Of a stretch of 64,000 bases of DNA, positions 28,164 through 38,650 are shown one piece after another. Both the position numbers and the translations under genes were made by a program. Origin of the DNA: Larix kaempferi (Eukaryota; Streptophyta; Pinopsida; Pinales; Pinaceae); the NCBI GenBank assembly GCA_027924585.1, contig BSBM01000370.1, forward strand, positions 30,401,501-30,465,500, given 5' to 3'. How positions within the stretch are numbered: the first letter of the stretch is position 1; each line of letters opens with the position of its first letter. The notes under the pieces were generated by a model. The model saw only the letters and a program-made list of their open reading frames with translations. It did not search any database and had not been told where the DNA came from.

Positions 28164-29042
28164 AGGTATAAGCACTTTCATGATTCTTTGATGAGGCACC
28201 TCCTTGATGTACATTTTTATTATGTCGTTATGTACTTTGATGATCTATCTTTTGTACTTATTATGTTTGGAAGAATGGATATAAGGAAATGGGATCCGTG
28301 AATTCTCTTTCTTGATGGTATGGGTTGGAGAGCACTCCTAATTGTTGGAGTGCAATACAAGCAATGGGACCCTAGGATAAATTTTAGTCTCATTAGATGT
28401 TTCAATTTTTTGGGGGAAACAAGTAGTATGGGAGATTGTGTCCCCACTTAATAAGGTGATTGTAATCATATTAGTGCAGCAGCAAGCATGGTGGTTCCTC
28501 TCTAAAATTTTCATGGAATCTTGAACACTCAAAGTTGGGAAACTCAATGGAAACTTCAAAGAATTATACAATGGTATCAGAAAGGGTTTCCAAAATATGA
28601 AAGAGGTAAAGAGTAATTGTGAAAAAATTGTTTTGATGGATTTAATTAATATTTTGGTGTTTAGTGGTGATTTCACAGGGGATATAAATTTGAAAAAGAA
28701 AACCCACATCTCCTTGCTTTTGGAAACACACAATTGTAGTACATGAGTGCCACTACTGAGAGTTTTGGAAGCAAAGTTTTGGAAAGAAAGCAAGTTCTTC
28801 AACATCCATGTTTGAAATTGCTTGAGGACAAGCAATATTGGTAGGGGAGGATTTATCATGTCCCAAAAAATTTCATTGGGTCACAATGGCCTAAGCCACT
28901 TGGCCATACTCATGATAGTTTGTCAAATTGATGCTAAGGGTCAAATAATTTCCAAGCATGGTGTCCAAGTTAGTAATAATGTAAAATTAGATCCAAATGG
29001 ACAAGGTGGGTCACATTAAGAGCAAATTCTCAATTCAAAGTT
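28164..29042 (+). other. LARD-A 3' non-coding region
   Basis: It matches 1979-2797 in unit 1 at high identity. No ORF with a recognisable motif. Confidence 0.7.
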
Positions 29043-30756
29043 TGTAATATCCCCATCCAAATGAACTATCATGGAGGAAAAATACTAGTTCCCTAGGTTG
29101 GGGGTGGAAGCATTAAAAGTTGGAATAAAGGATCTACAAGACCCAAAATGACCTTAGACTTAAAAATTCACATTAAATGGGTCAATTAAATAATAATAAA
29201 AATAAAATAAGGTGGCATTGGATCATGAGGGCACATAAGAGGTTGTGGGACTCACATGTGGCAATATTCCCCACTACACTTGGCATCATTCTCTCACCAA
29301 TTTGAGTTCAAGATGATGGGTAACATACTTGGGAGACTTGAAGATGTATTATTCATGGTATGAATCATGTAAGGTGGAATTGGAGTTGAATAGTAACTCC
29401 CATGGAAGAGGAAGAAGCATATTAGAAGAATTGTGACACTTGGAGCTAGGAGAGCTAGGAAAAGTTGGACAAGTGGTATTCATTGGAATATCTCCTTAAT
29501 TAAATTTGGGATGAGTCTCTTGGAAGGAATTGGAGCTAAGGAGGCCTTGGGAGGTTAATAAAAGACAAGAAGAAAGAAGGAGACTAGATTTTGATCATTT
29601 CTCATTTGGAAAAAATTGGAGAGCTTAGCTTGTCCTTGCAAGGTGGATGCTTATCCTTTTTTCCTTAGAACCAATTTCGAGGGTGCAACATTCCAATCCT
29701 AGTTGGTTGATGGAGAGGCCTATTCTACTATATTTCTCTCAATGTCATGTAAATTTGCAAGGGTGCACTTGTTGTTGCATATAGTTAGTGAAGGACTGTT
29801 ATTTTGACTTCATGTACATGTTAGCTGCTATATATCTCTGTAATAATCATATCATATGCTATATATCTCTGTAATAATCATATCATATGCTATATATATC
29901 TGTAATAATCATATCATCAGAGCCACATCTCAAAACATTATGTATTTCAAGTGATATTTACATTCAAGGAAGAGATTCGAGCCATTTTCCCCATAGCATT
30001 TGCATAGTGATTTGGGAATGATTTTGTACCTGTTTTATATCAGACTTTGCTGAGTTATTTATCATATTATGAGATGCATATGAATTTAATTTGATGTCCC
30101 AAATAATGTGTGCATACCTATGAAATGTTACTATGGTTTATGAATAAATTTGAGACTCCTTGCCCACCAATTTCACCTCAAAAACTAGACTCTAGAAGTT
30201 GTTGTTCATTAGGAAGTCTATTCGACCCTAAAACCAAATATAATTCTGCACATATACTTTTACTAATTTACTGTAACATATCCATGTATCAGAGCAAGAA
30301 TTAGTGAAGGGAGTACAGTGTGTGGAAGAACATCTAATGCCAGACCTAGGGGGGTTCTCCACTTCTCAAATTAACTAGTCTTGTTTCGAAAATTATTCCC
30401 ATGCAATTTTAAGACCATGGATGGGTATCTAAGTTGTTTGTATGTATGATAGGTATTTTAATATGACCTATTCCCCATAAATACCTTCCTCCCCAAATTC
30501 AAAATCATTTGGAGGTGTTCAAAACCAGTTGTAAACAAAACCCTATAGTCAAAATAAGGTGAATCCAAGGACTTTCCTTTGAATGGATATTACAGTTGTT
30601 TGGATGTATGATAGGTGTGTTAATATGTCCTATGCCCCATCAATACCTTCCTTCCCAAATTAGAAATCATTTGGAGGTTTTTGGAACCAGTTGTAAACAA
30701 AACCCTAGAGTCAAAACAAGGTGAATCCAAGGACTTTCCTTTGAAGGGATATTACA
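29043..30756 (+). repeat. 3' LTR of LARD-A unit 2 (1714 bp)
   Basis: It starts TGTAATATCCC and ends GGGATATTACA. Compared with 2798-4719 it lacks two blocks (about 190 and 85 bp), and it has a 31-bp sequence in three copies where the other LTR has one. The indels suggest the two LTRs have been apart for a long time. Confidence 0.87.
29826..29919. repeat. 31-bp tandem triplication inside the LTR
   Basis: Three copies of a unit containing GCTATATATCTCTGTAAT start near 29827, 29858 and 29889. The other LTR has one related copy near 3850. Confidence 0.85.
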
Positions 30757-31140
30757 TTTGTATAAAGTTATTTTAGTTTTGGATTTAATAAGTATGGATA
30801 GATAAAAATTCTAGATAAATGGAAAACTAAGATTGTGTTATATTGATTTATTTATTTTTTAAAATTATTATGGTTTATTAGTTTTTAATTTTCCAATTTT
30901 ACTAAGAGTGATTTTTATTTATTTAATTTATTGTCTTAAAGGTGTTTTCTAGAGAAGTGTAATTTCCTACTCAATGTGGAGCTGATATGTGGCACTTACA
31001 ATGTCGGACCTAACTTAAAGTTCAAAACCAAAGAGATATATATTTCACTTAATTAAAATTTTAAAAAATTAATAAAACCTGGATAATTCTTTCCACGCAA
31101 TATGGAATTGAGACATTATTATACTAGGATTTACATAATA
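30757..31140. other. AT-rich sequence right of LARD-A
   Basis: The first 5 bp (TTTGT) could be the right target duplication of LARD-A; the left copy is outside the window. Otherwise I see nothing. Confidence 0.4.
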
Positions 31141-31296
31141 AACTAGTATAGATCCATGTTCACTTCGGGAGGGATCAAATCTATTGAGGTGAAGTTTTTC
31201 CTTAAATTGTGTACTTTAAAAGAGGTTTTCACCTCAATCAATTTGATCTCTCTCTGTGCTTGGTAGATCCAGAGTTAAGATGGATCTATACTAGTT
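31141..31296. mobile_element. MITE 1 (foldback, 17-bp terminal inverted repeats)
   Basis: It begins AACTAGTATAGATCCAT and ends with its exact reverse complement. An inner inverted pair (TCTATTGAGGTGAA against TTCACCTCAATCAA) makes most of the element foldable. It is about 156 bp with no coding capacity. I could not fix a target duplication. It is related to 33270-33395. Confidence 0.75.
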
Positions 31297-31892
31297 AGTG
31301 TTACAATCATGACCATGGTTGTAAATGCACCTAAATATTATTTGTAAAATACCTTGTATGCACAATATCAAATTATTGACTACAAAATGCAAGATAAACA
31401 ATAAATAAAAATACGTAGCCTAAACATTCGACGATTTCATCCTTTCTCAAGAGCATTTTATGGCACCATTTCGATGGAATCCGATAAAACGTTTGAATAA
31501 AATTTTAAAATCTCAAAGAACAGTGTTTAAACATTCATAATCTGGTTGCTCTTAGGTATTTGAGGGTGTTGAATATATTTATGCATTCATAAGCACGATT
31601 TGAACAACACAAAATTCAGATTTATTAAAAATTATGATGGTTGGATTCCGATAAAAAACTCACCGGACGACCAAAACCGTCCAATTTTTAGACTTCTTCT
31701 AAAGAAAAGTATCAATGAGATCCCCTTCCCAATACTCTACCTTCAAGTATTATTTTTAATACTTTACTTCTATTGTTTGTGTTGTAAAATATTATATTGG
31801 GCCAATATATAGAGATATGCGAGTTAAAATATTTTCATTAGTTATAGAATTTAATATGGATCTATTTTACAATAATATTGATTTATAAAATT
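31297..31892. other. AT-rich unassigned DNA
   Basis: A 70-codon open frame at 31600-31812 has no recognisable motif. Nothing else seen. Confidence 0.4.
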
Positions 31893-32045
31893 AGCCAGTG
31901 GGGGACATATCAAGTGGTAAAGATGAGAAGTTGTAATCGGTTGTGAATGGAAGGCCACGTGTTTGAATCCCCTCAAAGTAACCATGGTTCAGGCCTAGGG
32001 GTATAGTGGTAGCCAGATTGGATCCTTGGAAGCTTTTTATTTATT
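31893..32045 (+). mobile_element. tRNA-derived SINE-like sequence
   Basis: A box A-like TATCAAGTGGT and a box B-like GTTTGAATCCCC lie about 50 bp apart, with further sequence ending in a T-rich stretch. That is the layout of a plant tRNA-derived SINE with an internal RNA polymerase III promoter. It does not fold as an obvious functional tRNA. The ends are approximate. Confidence 0.5.
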
Positions 32046-33269
32046 GATATCTATATATATATAATTGCAATGCATATTATAATTTTATATCTTCTCACGA
32101 GTAATCTTCATATTCTCACCATCCCATCGAGTATATATTCATAAACAACAACTGCTGCAACATTTACGATATCTTTTGCAGCTGATAAATCGGTAGAGTA
32201 AATAATAATGAATAACAGATGAAGAGCAGACTGTTTCAGCTCTTCTGATCTCCAAACAGGAAGTTCCTTTCATTCCCCACGAGTGACTTTGTTGAACTCA
32301 CAGAGGTTTTCTTCTTCTATTCACCAATCGACATCTCTTACCAGAAGGGAGTCTTTACATAGGTGGAAGCGGCTTATCAATTCAACTCAACAGATCTACA
32401 CAGACTCCGTAGACAGGGACTTCATTTCTTCTTTATGGCTCTTCTCTCGAGAGTGGTTGTGCGGCTTCTTCATATTCACACATATCGTGGCTCTTCTAAA
32501 CAACAACGATGGATTTCAATCAATACGACACAATTTTAGCATATACAAAGAAAGGTTCCTTAGAGTGCATTTTTAGATGAGAGATCCAACGGTGCACCTT
32601 CGTTATTCGTATGACACACCATGAAATTACAAAGAGCATGCAACTATATAATCAATTCAAATAACCAATAATGCACAATTAAATGCTAAATACAAAATAT
32701 TGGTCACTTCTATTTCATAGAAGTCCAATGGATTAGATCCTAGGTACCAATATTCAACAGGATCCCACAAAGTAGTCTTCAATCAACACGAAGAAATTGC
32801 ACTAGGGGATGATTATCCTCACGACCAATGCAACCACTTTCATAGGTGTTTCCCCTTGATCAAGGATCAAGATCAATGAGGTGATGAAGTTAAAGGTACA
32901 CATCAATACTCACTACAGATTACACATTCACATTCCTACAGTTTATGGGTTGCAGTGATCTTACTAAAATCATGCATCTTTTGAACATATTTTAGAAAGG
33001 GCCCTTAGTCCTGGTGAGGTGAGGTAGTAAATAGGTGAAGTTGGGTTGTTGCACCAAGAGGTGATTTTAAGTATGGGGGGATGTTGTCACATTACATTAT
33101 TACATTATTATGTAACCTAACGTTCCAAAATAGTAATAGTTGTCCCAACATAAATTTTAATAATAACTTTTAAGGGATAGGAAAAGGTAATAAGTATAAC
33201 ATTGTTAAAAAATTAAAAAGTAAAACACTGTAAAAACAATATAAAAAAGTTTTAAAAAAAATACTTAAA
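32046..33269. other. Unassigned DNA
   Basis: A 97-codon open frame (32283-32576, plus) has no motif I recognise, and I do not claim it as a gene. The rest is AT-rich. Confidence 0.4.
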
Positions 33270-33395
33270 GTATAGATCCAATTTATTGAGGTGTAAATTC
33301 TTTTTATCTTAATTTTTTTACACATCAAGAAAAAATTTACACTCAATAAATTGGATCCCTCTCGGTGCTTAATAGATTCGGGTTTGAGATGGATC
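33270..33395. mobile_element. MITE 2, relative of MITE 1
   Basis: It begins AGTATAGATCCAA and ends GATGGATCTAT. The inner arms (ATCCAATTTATTGAG against CTCAATAAATTGGAT) fold back perfectly. It shares with MITE 1 the right-hand block TCGGTGCTTAATAGAT / CTGTGCTTGGTAGAT and the GATGGATCTAT end. Confidence 0.65.
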
Positions 33396-33426
33396 TATGT
33401 AACTGGGTGAAGTGTGGTTGTAACTT

Positions 33427-33504
33427 GAAGTGGAATAGTATCCTAGTGAAGTGGAATTATATCATGATGATGTGGAACTATATCTTGGTGGTGTGGGAAA
33501 TAGG
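33427..33504. repeat. 21-bp minisatellite (3.7 copies)
   Basis: Units of the type GAAGTGGAATTATATCATGAT start at 33427, 33448, 33469 and 33490. Confidence 0.8.
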
Positions 33505-34416
33505 AAGGACTTGTGGGTAAATATGTTGTAGAAATAGGACTATATCCATGAGAATGAAGCTACATGCCTTACATTTCCTAATTGGTGGGCATAGAAGCAT
33601 AAGAGGAAGACAATGAGGTAAGGGAGGCTATGAGTATTAGACAAGATAAATGATAGGTGAGTAGGAAACACAGAGGGAGGTTGATAAAAGAAGAGGAGGT
33701 AGAGAAGGCTCTGGGTCTCAAATATAATGGAACGTGATTGATTTGATGCCTTAGGTTGATACATGCCATATTTTTTACGACAAAGAGCTAGTGAATTGAA
33801 TTTGAACATTTGAAATGATGGATATGTGGAAGTGAAATATTTGTTCAAGTTGATGATTACAAATTCTATAGGAATTCCTCTTTACTCTCATAATGTTGAT
33901 GATTATATCATAGAGGTGGTAAAGAGGGATAATAATAAATGCTTCGGTTTACTAGAAGAAAAGGGTGTTTTCATGGACCTACAACCTACCCAAACTTTTT
34001 TTCTTCAAACTTAGGAATTTCCTAGCTTTGTTTTGGCACCCAAGGTTGTGTTGAACTGCCTTTCCAACCCGTTCTTACTACAAACAAACTACACCTCTTC
34101 ACTTAAGGTCTTCCCATAACATCACCTTAGAATACAAACCATAAAATGAAACTAATTCCTACTATACCAGTTTCATTCAACAATCCAACATGCATCCAAT
34201 CGTAGCCTTTAAAACATCCCAATGATACTTAACATCATTCAACACTTATGCAATTCTTCACTTAGCCACTGTCAACAACTAACCAACATAAATCATCATG
34301 GGAATTGATGCATAGATATGGACCCATAACTTCATTTGGTTGGTTACAGAGAGGATCTTGTCCTGTCATCAAAGATTTTCTGAACAAAATTTGAGCTTGT
34401 AGCTTTATGGAAGTAG
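33505..34416. other. Unassigned DNA left of the LINE
   Basis: Open frames of ~60-100 codons on both strands (for example 33540-33848 minus) have no recognisable motif. The left end of the LINE cannot be fixed. Confidence 0.4.
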
Positions 34417-35089
34417 GTGAGGTTAAAACAAGCCAATGGACGGGATCTGATTGTCGGCATGGGTGTCAGTGATCATGGGAAAGATGGATTTATCCAAGTG
34501 GAAAAGGATCACTCCTCAACCCATGCATCTATACCAATTATAGAAGGTCATATATCCTCTCGCGAGAGAAGTAATCCCACTCAGGATTGTCAGAGGTCTG
34601 GATCGCCAAAGAATTGTTGGACCCTAAGAAGGTGTGATATCCTTCTGATGTGCTAAAGGAATACAAACCCAACGTCATTGAGGAAGGTAGGAAAGAATTG
34701 GGACAACCTATCTCACAAAGAGTAAAAAAATGCATTAGAATCAAGAAGGAAAAGTTGAAAATGGTCATGGGCTTGGACGTGGGTATGGAAATGGTCGAAA
34801 GGCTGTGTAAAATGACTTTGGTAGGTCACTTTATGGGTAAGTTGTCCAAGGGAGAATCCATTAGAACCTGGATGGACTCAGAATGGAAATAGTTTTTAGG
34901 ATATATGCCACACTTCCATCCCTTGATGAGAGGTTGGATCTGTTTTGAGTGCTAAACTGAAGCTAAGGTAGCCTCGATCCTGAAGAATAATTGGCTCTAG
35001 GCCCCATCTAGTTTATTTATTCCTGTCCTTCTGCAAACTTGGGTTTGACCCTAGAATGGAACCTTTAAATATATAGCACCTATGGGTTT
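34417..35089 (+). pseudogene. LINE ORF1 fragment left of copia 1
   Basis: This is broken coding sequence resembling the DUF4283 part of plant LINE ORF1: MTLVGHFMGKLSKGES near 34812, followed by RTWMDSEWK and, in other frames, a MRGWICFE-like segment. Stops and frameshifts are frequent. The copia 5' LTR begins at 35090 within it. From 34570 to its end it is about 95% similar to 44941-45456, so this stretch lies on both sides of the copia element. Confidence 0.6.
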
Positions 35090-35866
35090 TGTTGATGTAT
35101 TTATAACTTCAGAAGATATTCACTTGTATATTGTATGCATTACATTTGTGCTTTAATGTATCCCCAATGGAGATGTCTAATTCCTCCGATCGGAAGTGTC
35201 GTCATTTGTATTCTATTGTTGTACCTCCGACAGAGATGTTTGTTCCTCCGGGTCGGATAAGTCATTATTGTACTTTATTCATGTAAATTCATTGAGGTCC
35301 ATCCTCCCATGTATGACAGGGCATTAGACCCCGGAGTAGTGTTGCAAGTTATATTGTAAGTGTTGTAACTTACATTTGATGGGTTATTAGACCACCTTGG
35401 TGGGGTCGGCCCTGTATGAGTGATGTGGGTTAAAGGGTTATTAGACCACCCTACTGGGGTTGGCCCAGTTTCAAGTGGTAATGGGTTATTAGACTCTCAT
35501 AAGGGAGGTCGGCCCAGTTAGAGTAACAGGCAAGTAAAGGTAAAGTATAAATAGAGAGGAGCACCTCTCTATTTAGTTATTCACTCATTCACTCACTTCG
35601 TATTAATGAGAGAGAGGAGGAGTGCGCACAAGTGGAGGAGGAGTAGCTGCTGCAAAAATTTATCTTTGGGGGTTTGATATTTGTGATCTTTGTATTGGTG
35701 CTCATTCTATCTCTGAGGAAGTTGCGGGGTTTTTCACCTTCTTGGTTTTCCCCGATGAAATGTTTTGTGTTTCTTGTCTCTTGTCTCTTATGCTTGATAT
35801 GTTGTATATGTTGTTCTTTAAGTTAAGATCCTAGATCATATTGAATTAAATGTTGAAAAAATAACA
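35090..35866 (+). repeat. 5' LTR of copia 1 (777 bp)
   Basis: It starts TGTTGATGTA and ends AATAACA, directly followed by the PBS. TATAAATA is at 35546. It matches 41346-41555 plus 44596-44940 at roughly 91-95% by hand. Two GGGTTATTAGACCACC blocks are repeated inside it. Confidence 0.9.
35546..35553 (+). promoter_or_regulatory. TATA box of copia 1 LTR
   Basis: TATAAATA in AAAGTATAAATAGAGAGG. It is kept in the 3' LTR at 44842-44849. Confidence 0.65.
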
Positions 35867-35878
35867 TGGTATCAGAGC
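35867..35878 (+). other. Primer-binding site of copia 1
   Basis: TGGTATCAGAGC directly abuts the LTR end, the initiator-Met tRNA type usual for copia elements. Confidence 0.9.
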
Positions 35879-38490
35879 TAGCCTGAAGGAAGGCATTGTA
35901 TGGCATTTACAACGGTTGTTGCACTTGCGACATTTTGGAAGCTAGGGATTGATATACTAAAAACTAGTCATTGTGGCACTTTTGCTATAAATAAGTTTTG
36001 GAGAAGGTTCAGGATCTGAAAATTTTATAGGCCGAAGATGAAATGTTCATGTACCTTGTGTCAGAATATCAGCCTCATATTCATTGTACTTTGTGAGATA
36101 TGATCCGTACAAGTTAGGGTTTCTGCCTCTTCTAGAATGCAACCCTAAACAGGTGACCTAGGCACAAAGGTCATATATCGGGCTAGGAAGCTCCAAATGG
36201 AATTTTGTAAAAAGCGTCAGTTAGGGAACGGACTGTAGTTTCACAGGTTCATTTTTCAGAGGCCTAAGTTGAATCAATGACACGTGGAACTCCGTACAAG
36301 TTCGTCATACTGTTTCATCCCATAAACAGGTCACGTTGCAACACTTGGCATATATCTCTCTTAGAGAATCCATTAAAGCTCATATCTGTGGGGTTGGAAA
36401 TATGACAGGTCATTCTACCACAGGACGAAGTTTCAGACCCCGAGGATCTGAAATTTCAGAGATACATCAGAAACAATATGGCATATATTTTTGTGCAAAC
36501 AGAATTGGATTCTAAGCACTTTCATTTTTGGTTTGTCACTGCTGCGGGAAATTAGGGTTTCTGCAAAAGTTGGAATTTTTGGAATCTGAAACCACGCCTA
36601 GATGCTCCTCATCAAAATCAAAATTTAGAGACCAAGATCAAATTTTTTGGTTGGGTAGAACCCCGGGCTCTATCAAACCCTAGTTTGGGATTTTGACCAG
36701 AAAACCAAAATTTGACAGAAGCTGCAGATCCAAAAATTTCAAAGTCAATTTTGAGGGGTCAAATTTTGGAGATTTCAAAATTGAAGTATACCAGCTTGAT
36801 CAGCTCAGTAAGGCACATTTTTTTCATCCAATCAGAAGTTTGAATTTTATGGTTTCTCTGACAAACCCTAATCCAACTCGAGATCCAACTTCAACAAATC
36901 AAAGTGGATTGGGTTAATCCTAAAAGAGTGAATTGACACCTACATAAGTTAAGAAGTTCCAGTTCCAGAGGGAGTTGAGGCTAAGGCCTTACATAAGAAG
37001 ACTACAAGCAATCCCGACATGTATGGCTTGAGGAAATACAGGTATGTTTTGAAATTTGTTCATGATTAAGTTTATAATATGTTTGTATTCATATTATTGA
37101 TGTTAGTAACAATATTGATTAATTCTAGACTCGTATTATCACCCTAGTAAAAGTATGAATGCATGTGAATGATAGAAGACATTTATTGATTAGGGTTATG
37201 ACACTTATGATTGTACTAATGCATTGTGGTGTTGTATGAGGATGATGTTGTCCGCTAACATAAAAGGTACATCAAGAAAGACAAATCAAGAACATATGAC
37301 CATGGTGACATGAAGACAAAGACTCGTCCATAGTCATGGATCACATAGAAGCTCTACTTACGAGGTATGTATAATTTGGTTCTACAATGGTTAACTTATG
37401 AGATATGCAGGTTACTAGCACAAGTCATTGAAGAGAACAAGAAGACATTATGTTGGGAATGTTAGACATAACTAGCAAGCATGATAATCCAGGTATGTTT
37501 TTCCTATATCAAGTTAGAATCCTACCTTGTGTTAGGATCTTATATAAGTATACTTGGTATGATTGATAATTCATGAAGTTATAAGTTTGGGCAATCATGG
37601 GTTTATGCATATTATGCTTCTTAGTTTGATTAATGATATGACAAACTAGAAGAGTCCTATGGTCAAATAAAAATATGCATGAGTAAAAGAATTCCTCCCT
37701 GAAACCTTGAATACTAATGCTTGTATATGAAATGATCATGACCATACATGATTAATATTATTTAGAATCATAATGTTTTGATAAGTATTGAGATTATACT
37801 AATGCATGTATGATTATGTATGAGATATTGAGGATGACATAAGTGCACACTTAAGCATGCATAGTGGTCCAGGATGGATAGAAGTTCAAAGACATATAAT
37901 CATGATGATATCATAAAGGAAGCAAAGATAAAGAGGGAGAACACTACAGGAAGCAAAGATCAAGAGGGAGCACACTCCAGTTGTTCTTGCAAGGAAGCAA
38001 AAATCAAGAGGGAGCACACTCTAGTAGTTCCTGCAAGGAAGCAAAGATTGAGAGGGAGTCCACCCAACAACCAAACAAAGATAAGTATTTGAATTGTAAT
38101 TTATTATATATTTGATTACTTAAATGATGTTGTCCAGTCATGTACATGCTTATGTTCCTAGATTTGGGATGTATATTATGCATATTAGAAAAGTTGCATT
38201 AATGAACAAGATACTACTAATATGCAAGTAATGGGTAAGTGGCCTATGGTACTGTATAACATTCCATTTCTACTTATCTAGAATGAAACCTCTTTGCTGA
38301 CATGTTGGGAGTTGTGCACACTCTTAACAAATATTCTGGTAGAGATGGAAGGCATCTAGAAAGTTACCGTGTGAATACGGGATATGGATAAATGTTGTAT
38401 TGAAGCATTGGCTAAGATAATTGCATGACTGGATGACATATATTCTTATGTGTAATATTTTGTTCTGAAAATAATGAGAAGTTTCTAATC
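35879..38490 (+). other. Copia 1 leader and degenerate region without gag or integrase
   Basis: About 2.6 kb in which I find no zinc knuckle, protease or integrase motif. There are diverged internal repeats (a GAGGATGA... segment near 37240 and 37840) and a short tandem repeat at 37918-38060. A 74-codon frame at 36693 has no recognised motif. Confidence 0.55.
37918..38060. repeat. Tandem repeat AAGCAAAGATCAAGAGGGAG (4 copies)
   Basis: Four copies start near 37920, 37951, 37995 and 38039, with spacing of 31-44 bp because two units carry an extra TTGTTCTTGCAAGG-type segment. The GAGGGAG word resembles the element's own polypurine tract (AAGAGGGAG, 41337). Confidence 0.75.
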
Positions 38491-38650
38491 ATGCAATTGA
38501 ATTTGACTTGTAGGAAAGATTGTGTACAATCACCTACAAAAGAAGGACAACAACATTTGTTCCAGTGTCAAAGTTCAAGAAAACTACCTATTGAAGATAT
38601 TGAAGAATCTGAAGTTCCCAAGATTAGGGATGCAGTAATGGAAGGATGCC

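Larger units (their letters stand above)
2798..30756 (+). mobile_element. LARD-A unit 2, pol-less LTR retrotransposon split by the 21-kb Tat element
   Basis: This unit runs LTR (2798-4719), PBS (4721), internal ORF, and 3' LTR (29043-30756). Without the insertion 6371-27426 the internal region is about 3.3 kb and has no pol domain, which fits a large retrotransposon derivative that moves with enzymes from another element. The right flank begins TTTGT; the left end of the array lies outside the window, so no target duplication can be checked. I saw no clear polypurine tract before 29043. Confidence 0.85.

Noticed and set aside
32283-32576. 97-codon plus-strand frame as a possible host gene
   Set aside because: No homology signal I can name, no neighbours, normal length for chance in this much DNA.
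37918-38060. CRISPR-like array
   Set aside because: Plant nuclear context, variable spacers of 11-24 bp derived from the same repeat, no cas genes.
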